A stretch of 64,000 nucleotides of DNA from Kribbella pittospori. Its GTDB lineage: Bacteria; Actinomycetota; Actinomycetes; Propionibacteriales; Kribbellaceae. The stretch lies in assembly GCF_004331465.1 (NCBI RefSeq), contig NZ_SJKB01000001.1, positions 248,001 to 312,000 of the forward strand. The letters run 5' to 3'. How positions within the stretch are numbered: position 1 is the first letter of the stretch; each line of letters starts with the position of its first letter. The position numbers and the translations under genes were made by a program. Under the pieces are notes generated by a model, which was not told the DNA's origin, made no database searches, and saw only the letters and a list, made by a program, of their open reading frames with translations. This document shows positions 44,061 through 50,614 of the stretch, piece after piece.

Positions 44061-45358
44061 GCGATCCGCTCGAGACCGGTGAGGCGGTCGGCCTGCCGCC
44101 GGCCCGGCCGGCGGTAGATCCGCAGGCCGGGCCGGCGGTAGATCCGCAGGCCGGGCCGACGGTAGATCCGCAGGCCGGGCCGACGGTAGATCCGCAGGCC
44201 GGGCTGACGGTAGATCCGCAGGCCGGGCTGACCGTAGATCCGCAGGTCGGTCCGGCCACCACGGTGGGCGGGCTCGGCGTGCGGCCGGTGATCAATGCGT
44301 CCGCCACGCTGACCATGCTCGGTGGATCGTTGATGCCGGCCCCGGTTCTGAAGGCGATGAACGACGCGGCCGCTCAGTTCGTCGATCTCGACGAACTGCA
44401 CACTCGCGTGGGTGAGCGGCTGGCCGAGCTGACGCACAACGAGGCGGCGTACGTGACCTGCGGTGCGGCGGCGGCGATCACGCTGACCGTTGCCGCCTGC
44501 ATCACCGATCAGGCGCAGGCGTTCCCGGTCGACACCGAGGTGGTGATGTTCGCCTCGCAGCGGAACGGCTACGACTACGGCGTCCAGTTGACCGGAGCTC
44601 GGATCGTCGAGATCGGTCCGTCGGTCGACGAGCTGCGAGCAGTCCTCACTCGCAAGCCGGCCTGTGTCCTGTGGTTCGCCGGGACCCACTTCGCGGCCGG
44701 CGCGCTCGCCGTGGAAGACGTGGCCGGCGTCGCCGCGGAGGCCGGTGTACCGGTGATCGTCGATGCGGCCGCGCAGATCCCACCGGTCTCGACGCTGTGG
44801 CGATTCACCCGGGATGTAGGGGCGGACGCGCTGATCCTCAGCGGTGGGAAGGGGCTGCGCGGTCCACAGGCCAGCGGCCTCGTGCTGGGGCGCCGCTGGG
44901 TTGTGGACCGTTGCCGGCTGCATGCATCGCCGAACCAGGACATCGGGCGCGGCATGAAGGTCGGGAAAGAGGAACTGCTTGGGTTGCTCGCCGCGGTCGA
45001 GTGGACGCTGGAGCAGGACGAGGCGACGGTGCTCGCCGGCTACGAGCGGATTGTCGACAACTGGATCCGCGGATTGCAGGGAATGCCGGGGGTGATCGTC
45101 ACCCGCGGCTATCCGAGTGAGGCGGGGCAGCCGCACAGCCGAGCGGTTGTGCGATTGTCGACAACCTCCGGCTGGACCCGGGACGACCTGGTCTCGGCGT
45201 TGTGGGACGGCGACCCGCGGATCGCGGTCGGCACCTTTCGGATGCCCGACGACGCGATCGCGCTCAACCCGCAGACGCTGGAGCCCGGCGAGGACGAAAA
45301 GGTTCTCGAAGCCCTCGTCGGCCTTCTAAGCTCTGGGAATGGCGAGCAAGCCGGATGA
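44057..45358 (+). CDS. SelA-like PLP-dependent enzyme with repeat-expanded N-terminus
   Basis: 433 residues. From about residue 75 the protein is a fold-type I PLP enzyme of the SelA/DgaE-like group: RPVINASATLTMLGGSLMPA, HNEAAYVTCGAAAAITL, VDAAAQIPP and the PLP Lys in LILSGGKGLRGPQASGLVLG. Relatives act as ammonia-lyases on sugar-amine phosphates or amino acids. Residues about 18-65 are six copies of an eight-residue P-x-V-D-P-Q-A-G repeat not found in the family. Linkage to deacetylases suggests amino-sugar or acylated-sugar catabolism (inference). Confidence 0.83.
   Translation: MSDPLETGEAVGLPPARPAVDPQAGPAVDPQAGPTVDPQAGPTVDPQAGLTVDPQAGLTVDPQVGPATTVGGLGVRPVINASATLTMLGGSLMPAPVLKAMNDAAAQFVDLDELHTRVGERLAELTHNEAAYVTCGAAAAITLTVAACITDQAQAFPVDTEVVMFASQRNGYDYGVQLTGARIVEIGPSVDELRAVLTRKPACVLWFAGTHFAAGALAVEDVAGVAAEAGVPVIVDAAAQIPPVSTLWRFTRDVGADALILSGGKGLRGPQASGLVLGRRWVVDRCRLHASPNQDIGRGMKVGKEELLGLLAAVEWTLEQDEATVLAGYERIVDNWIRGLQGMPGVIVTRGYPSEAGQPHSRAVVRLSTTSGWTRDDLVSALWDGDPRIAVGTFRMPDDAIALNPQTLEPGEDEKVLEALVGLLSSGNGEQAG
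44108..44251 (+). repeat. 24-bp in-frame tandem repeat, six units
   Basis: Six contiguous 24-bp units (first two identical) from 44108 to 44251 encode an eight-residue repeat between the start codon and the catalytic domain of the PLP enzyme. Divergence increases toward the 3' side. Confidence 0.93.
45050..45061. other. ATTGTCGACAAC site inside the SelA-like gene
   Basis: 11 of 12 matches to the palindrome, read as Ile-Val-Asp-Asn. Confidence 0.6.
45154..45165. other. ATTGTCGACAAC site in a different reading frame
   Basis: 104 bp after the previous site and read as Leu-Ser-Thr-Thr (TTG-TCG-ACA-AC). The same DNA word in another frame argues for selection on DNA rather than on an Ile-Val-Asp-Asn peptide. 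Confidence 0.65.
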
Positions 45359-46313
45359 GACGCGGGACGGGGTCGACCTGACCAACTTGGATCAGCCGTT
45401 GTTCGACGGGGCTGACGCGACCAAGCGGGATCTGGTCGACTATCTGGATGCGGTGCACGAGCGGATCCTGCTCGAGTTGCGGGAGCGGCCGTTGTCGGTG
45501 ATCCGGATCCGGCCGGGGCAGCCGAAGTTCATGCAGAAGAACGTGCCGAAGTACACGCCGGACTGGGTCAAGACGGTGCCGGTGTGGGCGGAGGCGTCCA
45601 AGCGCGAGGTGTCCTACGCGTTGTGCGACGACCGGCGGACGCTGCTGTGGTTCGCGAACCAGCGCGCGGTCGAGTACCACCCGACTCTGATGCGCGCAGA
45701 CCACTGGGACCGCATCACGCATCTTGTGCTTGACCTCGATCCGCCGGAGGGGGACGAGACGTTCGCGAAGGCGGTGCAGGCGGCGTTCCTGGTCCGGCAG
45801 GCCTTGGCCGACGCCGGGCTGTCGGGTGCGGTCAAGACGAGCGGCGCGAAGGGCGTGCACGTGTTCGTGCCGATCGACGAGTCGGTGTCGATCGAGGACG
45901 CGGCCGCCGCGACCCGGGCGATCGCGGCGCGGGCCGAGCGGATCGACCCGGACGTCGCGACGACGGCGTACATCAAGGAGGACCGGGGCGGGAAGGTGTT
46001 CGTCGACTCGACGCGGTCCGGTGGGGCGACGGTGGTCGCGGCGTACAGTCCGCGGGTCCGGCCCGGTACGCCGGTGTCGTTCCCGGTCGGCTGGGACGAC
46101 CTGGACCGAGTCACTCCACGCGACTTCACCGTTCGCACCGCGGTCGAGCAGCTCGGAGACGCCGACCGCTGGGCCGACCAGCTCCCAGCTCCCCAGTCCC
46201 TCCCCGAAGACCTCCTCGAGGAAGGCCGCGCCATCCCCATCGCCCGCGTCATCGCCATGCACGAAGGCAAACGCCGCAAACGAGCCAAGGAGAAGGCCGA
46301 GAAGGAGGACTAA
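45339..46313 (+). CDS. LigD-type polymerase (PrimPol) domain protein
   Basis: 324 residues, stand-alone polymerase domain of the LigD end-joining family. LTNLDQPLFDGADATKRDLV opens it, metal Asp residues lie in LVLDLDPPEGD, and KTSGAKGVHVFVP and GKVFVDSTRSGG complete the site. Such proteins extend DNA or RNA ends during Ku-dependent repair. No ligase domain or ku gene is in the window. The ATG lies 20 bases inside the SelA-like gene. The C-terminus is Lys/Glu-rich. Confidence 0.9.
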   Translation: MASKPDETRDGVDLTNLDQPLFDGADATKRDLVDYLDAVHERILLELRERPLSVIRIRPGQPKFMQKNVPKYTPDWVKTVPVWAEASKREVSYALCDDRRTLLWFANQRAVEYHPTLMRADHWDRITHLVLDLDPPEGDETFAKAVQAAFLVRQALADAGLSGAVKTSGAKGVHVFVPIDESVSIEDAAAATRAIAARAERIDPDVATTAYIKEDRGGKVFVDSTRSGGATVVAAYSPRVRPGTPVSFPVGWDDLDRVTPRDFTVRTAVEQLGDADRWADQLPAPQSLPEDLLEEGRAIPIARVIAMHEGKRRKRAKEKAEKED

Positions 46314-46432
46314 TCCTCGCTCGCCGTTGTCAGTTCGAGCGCGAGCTGACGTACGTCGACCACCGGGTGGTTGCGTAGGGCAACTAGCAACGCCCGCCAC
46401 GTGGAGGGCCAGCCTGAGTAGCTCGCTCGCAC
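46310..46432 (-). CDS. Possible small protein or gene remnant
   Basis: A 40-residue minus-strand reading from GTG, containing STWRALLVALRNHPVVDVRQ and LALELTTASED, overlaps the polymerase stop by four bases. Another frame starts ATG nearby (MRASELLRLALHVAG) and would join it by a frameshift, so this may be a small decayed gene. No family is recognised and no ribosome site is clear. Confidence 0.3.
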   Translation of the reverse strand: MRASYSGWPSTWRALLVALRNHPVVDVRQLALELTTASED

Positions 46433-46494
46433 GCATGTGCCCAATCCTGCCCACCCCTGGTGTCAGGCCAGTCGGGCAGGGTCGCGTCGGCCTC

Positions 46495-46995
46495 TCAGCT
46501 GACCCGCTCGAGTTCGGCGAACGCGGCGGAGAGCTTCGGCAAGGTGTAGTGCGCGTTGAGTCCACTCGGGTTCGGCAGGACCCAGACGCGGGTGTCGCCG
46601 ATGATCCGGTCTTGCTTGCCCATGGCAGCCTTCCGCTCGCCGAAAGCATCCCGGTACGCCGTGACGCCGACGATCGCGAGCCACTCCGGCTGGACACGAA
46701 GGACCTTCTGCACCAGGTTCTTCCCGCCGGCCAGGTACTCCGCGCGACTCAGCTCGTCGGCGCGCGCGGACGGGCGGTCGACGACGTTGGTGATCCCGAG
46801 GCGGTAGGTCAGGAGCTCACCCTGCTCGTCCGGTCGCAACTGGCGCGGCGTGAACCCGCTCAGGTGCAACGCCGGCCAGAACCGGTTCCCCGGCCGGGCG
46901 AAGTGATGGCCGGTCTCCGCCGACATCAGCCCGGGATTGATCCCGCAGAACAGCACCCGCAGCCCGTCACTGATCACGTCCGGCAGAGGTTGCAC
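46495..46995 (-). CDS. mug: G/U mismatch-specific DNA glycosylase
   Basis: 166 residues of the MUG/TDG uracil-glycosylase superfamily. Motif 1 is FCGINPGLMSAETGHHFARP and motif 2 is WVLPNPSGLNAHY, both intact. It removes uracil or ethenocytosine opposite guanine. The GTG at 46995 begins just before PLPDVISDGLRVLFCG as in relatives; an ATG further upstream would place coding sequence across the left arm of a large inverted repeat and is less likely. Confidence 0.9.
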   Translation of the reverse strand: MQPLPDVISDGLRVLFCGINPGLMSAETGHHFARPGNRFWPALHLSGFTPRQLRPDEQGELLTYRLGITNVVDRPSARADELSRAEYLAGGKNLVQKVLRVQPEWLAIVGVTAYRDAFGERKAAMGKQDRIIGDTRVWVLPNPSGLNAHYTLPKLSAAFAELERVS

Positions 46996-47005
46996 GCGCC
47001 AAACC

Positions 47006-47105
47006 GTACCTAAGGACAGGAGGTATTGGCGGCCAGCAGGGTGGCTCACGCCTGGCGGGAGCGTCGGAGCGGCTCCGCGACCGACTACCTCCTGTCCTGA
47101 GGTAC
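47006..47105. repeat. 100-bp element with 20-bp terminal inverted repeats
   Basis: GTACCTAAGGACAGGAGGTA at 47006-47025 and its complement at 47086-47105 match at 19 of 20 bases, enclosing 60 bp that contains a smaller GGAGCGGCTCC dyad. It sits in the divergent gap between mug and the ClpN gene. It could be a miniature inverted-repeat element, a cruciform or a structured 5' leader. Confidence 0.75.
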
Positions 47106-47117
47106 AGCTCCGGCGAC

Positions 47118-47134
47118 GTCAACCCAGGGTTGAC
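47118..47134. promoter_or_regulatory. Operator palindrome 1 of the HTH-ClpN gene
   Basis: GTCAACCCAGGGTTGAC: perfect eight-base arms around a central A. Confidence 0.7.
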
Positions 47135-47146
47135 GCGGACCAGATC

Positions 47147-47163
47147 GTCAACCTAGGGTTGAC
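47147..47163. promoter_or_regulatory. Operator palindrome 2 of the HTH-ClpN gene
   Basis: GTCAACCTAGGGTTGAC: seven-base arms around TAG, four bases before the start codon; centre 29 bp from that of palindrome 1. Confidence 0.7.
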
Positions 47164-47166
47164 GAC

Positions 47167-47883
47167 ATGACTCCTGGACCTGACCTGCAGCAACTCATCA
47201 ACACGATCAAGGCGGACGCCGGCAGCGACGACGAACTCGAACAGCTGGCCGCCGCGGCGTCGACGATCAGCGAACTGACCAGCACCGGCGACGCGGCACT
47301 CGGGTTCTTCGTGGACCGCGCCCGCGTCGCCGGCAAATCATGGGTCGAGATCAGCGCGGTGCTCGGCGTGAGCAAGCAGGCCGCGCACAAGCGCTTCGCC
47401 GACTCGTGGACCAGTAAGCCGGCCTTCAATCGCTACACGAAGCGCGCGATGGCCGTCGTGAAGGCCGCGGCGGAAGTGGCCCGCTTCGACAACCACGACT
47501 ACATCGGCACCGAACACCTGCTGCTCGCGTTCTACGCCGAGCCCGAGTCGCTGGGTACGAAGGCGCTGCTGCACCACGGCATCACGAAGGAAAAGGTCCG
47601 CGCCGCCGTGGACGAGGTGAATCCGGCGGAGGAGCTGACCGACCCGCCGAAGACGCTCGACGCTGAGCGACCGCCCTTCACCCGGCGGACCGCGCACGTG
47701 CTGCAGGGCGCGGTCGGAGAGGCGCTGACGCTGGGGCACAACTACATCGGCACCGAGCACCTGCTGCTGGCGTTCTACCGGGACTCGGCCGGCCTGGCGA
47801 CGAAGATCCTGCTGGCGGAGGACTTCGACGAGACCGCTGCCTGGACTGCCCTCCGTGCGCTGCTGGAGGAGGCCACGAAGTAG
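47167..47883 (+). CDS. HTH and Clp N-domain protein
   Basis: 238 residues. An N-terminal helix-turn-helix (GKSWVEISAVLGVSKQAAHK, about residues 57-76) is joined to two Clp N-domain repeats (DNHDYIGTEHLLLAFYAE and LGHNYIGTEHLLLAFYRD). There is no ATPase module, so it is not a Clp unfoldase; it may be a regulator or adaptor that senses Clp substrates. Two near-identical palindromes lie directly upstream, so it probably represses itself. Start ATG is fixed by these sites. Confidence 0.85.
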   Translation: MTPGPDLQQLINTIKADAGSDDELEQLAAAASTISELTSTGDAALGFFVDRARVAGKSWVEISAVLGVSKQAAHKRFADSWTSKPAFNRYTKRAMAVVKAAAEVARFDNHDYIGTEHLLLAFYAEPESLGTKALLHHGITKEKVRAAVDEVNPAEELTDPPKTLDAERPPFTRRTAHVLQGAVGEALTLGHNYIGTEHLLLAFYRDSAGLATKILLAEDFDETAAWTALRALLEEATK

Positions 47884-47892
47884 GTTGGGCGT

Positions 47893-49170
47893 ATGCCTGA
47901 CTGGTCTGCGCGGTTGAGTGAACTGGCGGTGGCGGCGAGGGTTCCGGGAGCGGTGCTCGGGATCTGGCAGGACGGTGAGACGACGATCGCGCCGTACGGT
48001 GTGCTGAACGCGTCGACCGGGGTCGAGACGACCGAGGACTCGCTCTTCCAGCTCGGGTCGGTCAGCAAGCCGTGGACCGCGACGATGATCGTCCAGCTGG
48101 CCGCGGACGGGCGGCTGGAGCTGGACGACGCCGTGGTGAAGTTGTTGCCCGAGGCATCGATCGATCCACGGATCACTGTCCGTCACCTCCTGACTCACAC
48201 CAGCGGCATCGACGGCGACGTGTTCACCGACACCGGCCGCGGCGACGAGTGCCTCGAGCGGTACGTCGCTCTGCTCGCCGACGTCGAGCAGTTGTTCGAG
48301 CCAGGTACGGCGTACTCGTATTGCAACGCCGGGTTCGTGCTGCTCGGCCGACTGATCGAGGTGCTCGACGGAGGCACCTGGGACGAGTCGCTGCGCAAGC
48401 GCCTGGTCGAGCCGCTCGGGCTGACCAGGACCGTCACGCTGCCGGAGGAGGCGATTCTGCACCGCGCCGCCCTGGGCCACCTGGGGACCGACGGGTCCCC
48501 GGTCAAGACGTGGCAGTTGCCGCGGAGCATCGGTCCGGCCGGAGGGGTGACCGCGTCTGCCGGCGACCTGCTCGAGTTCGCCCGGATGCACCTGACCGAC
48601 GACCGCTACCGGTCGATGCAGGAGCCGCAGGTCCCCTACGCCGGCGGCATCGGCGGCTTCAGCAACCTCGGCCTGGCCTGGCGGATCTACGACTGGCAAG
48701 GCCGCGGCCTGTTCGGCCACGACGGTACGACGATCTCGCAGCTGGCGTTCCTCCGGATCGACCCCGAGGCGCGGCTGATCATGTGCCTGCTGACCAACTC
48801 CGGCAATGGAACGACCCTGTTCGAGCCGCTGGCCACCGAGGTCTTCACGCACTTCACCGAGGTCGGCCACCCGGCCTCACCGCAGCCGGTCGACGCTCCG
48901 GTCGACGATCGCCACGTCGGCCGGTACGAACGGGCCAGCGTCCAGCTGGACGTCGTACGACGGGACGACGCGCTGGTGATGGAGTATCGAGCCACCGGTG
49001 ACCGGCTGTCGTTCGCCGAGCGGCCTGTGCAGGAGTACGAGCTGCGCCCGACCGAGCCCGCGGACGGCGATCATTTCGTCACCCGCGAGGCGCCGGACCA
49101 TCCGTGGGTCCCGGTCACGTTCACTCCGAGTCACGTCTTCACCTCGGGCCGGGTCACGCCCAAGCGCTGA
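47893..49170 (+). CDS. Serine hydrolase, class C beta-lactamase fold
   Basis: 425 residues. Nucleophile Ser and Lys in QLGSVSKPW (SxxK), Tyr in YSYCNAGFVLLG (YxN), and HDGTT as the third motif (HxG). The C-terminal 110 residues are a separate beta domain. No signal peptide is seen, so it is more likely an esterase or D-aminopeptidase relative than a secreted lactamase. It starts nine bases after the HTH-ClpN gene and may be co-transcribed. Confidence 0.87.
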   Translation: MPDWSARLSELAVAARVPGAVLGIWQDGETTIAPYGVLNASTGVETTEDSLFQLGSVSKPWTATMIVQLAADGRLELDDAVVKLLPEASIDPRITVRHLLTHTSGIDGDVFTDTGRGDECLERYVALLADVEQLFEPGTAYSYCNAGFVLLGRLIEVLDGGTWDESLRKRLVEPLGLTRTVTLPEEAILHRAALGHLGTDGSPVKTWQLPRSIGPAGGVTASAGDLLEFARMHLTDDRYRSMQEPQVPYAGGIGGFSNLGLAWRIYDWQGRGLFGHDGTTISQLAFLRIDPEARLIMCLLTNSGNGTTLFEPLATEVFTHFTEVGHPASPQPVDAPVDDRHVGRYERASVQLDVVRRDDALVMEYRATGDRLSFAERPVQEYELRPTEPADGDHFVTREAPDHPWVPVTFTPSHVFTSGRVTPKR

Positions 49171-49215
49171 GATATTCGGGGTGCGTTTTGGGGTGACCGA
49201 GCTAACTTGTCACCT

Positions 49216-50613
49216 GTGACTAGTGCACCTGCTGAACTTCCTCGTAAGGCCGGTGACCTCCGGGCCGCCGGGTATCTCCCACGGTCGATCAAGGCCGAGA
49301 TTCGTGACAACCTGCTGACAGAACTCCGGGCCGGGCGTGATCCGTGGCCCGGCATCGTCGGATTCACCCGGACGGTGATTCCGCAACTCGAACGCGCCCT
49401 GCTCGCGGGGCATGACGTCGTCCTGCTGGGTGAGCGCGGCCAGGGCAAGACCCGGCTGCTGCGCACCCTGGTCGGTCTGCTGGACGAGTGGACCCCGGTG
49501 ATCGAGGGTGCCGAACTGCCTGAGCACCCGCTCGACCCGATCACGCCGGCATCGCGCCGCCGCGCCGCGGAGCTCGGCGACGAACTGCCCGTCACCTGGA
49601 TCCATCGCAGCGAGAGGTACGCCGAGAAGCTCGCGACACCGGACACCTCGGTGGGCGACCTGATCGGTGACGTGGACCCGGTGAAGGTTGCCGAGGGCCG
49701 CAGTCTGGGTGACCCGGAAACCATCCACTTCGGTCTGGTGCCGCGGGCACACCGCGGCATCGTGGCAATCAACGAGCTGCCGGACCTGGCCGAGCGGATC
49801 CAGGTCGCGCTGCTCAACGTGATGGAGGAGCGCGACATCCAGGTCCGCGGGTACACGCTGCGGCTGCCGCTCGACGTGTTGCTGGTGGCAACGGCCAACC
49901 CGGAGGACTACACCAACCGCGGCCGCATCATCACGCCGCTGAAGGACCGGTTCGGCGCCGAGGTCCGGACCCACTACCCGCTCGACATCGACGCCGAGGT
50001 GGACGTGATCCGGCAGGAGGCCGAGTTCACCGCCGAGGTCGGCGAGCCCCTGCTGGAGGTGCTGGCCCGGTTCGTCCGGCACCTGCGCGAGTCGACGTCG
50101 ATCGATCAGCGGTCGGGTGTGTCGGCGCGGTTTGCAGTCGCCGCGGCCGAGACGATCGCCGCCGCCGCGCTCCGGCGCAGCGCGATCACCGGCGAGGAGC
50201 CGGCCGTCTCACGACCGGTCGACCTGGAGGCCGTGCCCGCCGTACTGCGCGGCAAGCTCGAGTTCGAGCCCGGTGAGGAGGGGCGTGAGATCGAACTGCT
50301 CGAGTACCTGCTGCGCCGTTCTGTCGCCGACACAGCGCGGGAGCGGTTCGCGGGCCTGGACCTCAGTCCGCTGGCCAACGCTGTTGCTGATGGCAACCTT
50401 GTGACCACGGGTGAGCGGGTGCCCGGCCGGGACGTGCTGGCCGCGCTGCCGGAGCTGCCGGTCCTGCACGACGTCGCCGCGCGCGCCGGCGTCGAGCCCG
50501 ACGAGTCGCCCGGCCGCATCGCCGCCGCGGTCGAGCTCGCCCTGGAGGCGTTGTACCTGTCCAAACGACTGGCCAAGGACGCCGACAACGACACAACCAT
50601 CTACGGGATCTGA
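49216..50613 (+). CDS. MoxR/ChlI-type AAA ATPase
   Basis: 465 residues. Walker A GERGQGKTRL near residue 73, a helix-2 type insertion, Walker B GIVAINELPDL near 180, sensor 1 in VATANPEDYTNRGRI, and Arg finger region PLKDRFG. It belongs with magnesium-chelatase-like ATPases that act with a VWA partner, here the gene starting two bases after its stop. The GTG at 49216 has no ribosome site but a TAACTT hexamer ends seven bases upstream, so the mRNA may be leaderless. Confidence 0.87.
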   Translation: MTSAPAELPRKAGDLRAAGYLPRSIKAEIRDNLLTELRAGRDPWPGIVGFTRTVIPQLERALLAGHDVVLLGERGQGKTRLLRTLVGLLDEWTPVIEGAELPEHPLDPITPASRRRAAELGDELPVTWIHRSERYAEKLATPDTSVGDLIGDVDPVKVAEGRSLGDPETIHFGLVPRAHRGIVAINELPDLAERIQVALLNVMEERDIQVRGYTLRLPLDVLLVATANPEDYTNRGRIITPLKDRFGAEVRTHYPLDIDAEVDVIRQEAEFTAEVGEPLLEVLARFVRHLRESTSIDQRSGVSARFAVAAAETIAAAALRRSAITGEEPAVSRPVDLEAVPAVLRGKLEFEPGEEGREIELLEYLLRRSVADTARERFAGLDLSPLANAVADGNLVTTGERVPGRDVLAALPELPVLHDVAARAGVEPDESPGRIAAAVELALEALYLSKRLAKDADNDTTIYGI

Positions 50614-50614
50614 C

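Noticed and set aside
39537..45165. Explaining the ATTGTCGACAAT words as a shared Ile-Val-Asp-Asn peptide motif
   Set aside because: The word at 45154 is read as Leu-Ser-Thr-Thr and that at 43538 as Leu-Leu-Thr-Met; the peptides occur in unrelated folds.
37571..45358. A natural-product biosynthetic cluster
   Set aside because: There is a flavin oxidase, reductases and esterases, but no core synthase, NRPS/PKS, terpene or RiPP gene. An accessory catabolic block is a safer reading.
45339..46313. A complete bacterial end-joining locus
   Set aside because: Only the polymerase-type domain is present; there is no ku or ligase domain in the window.
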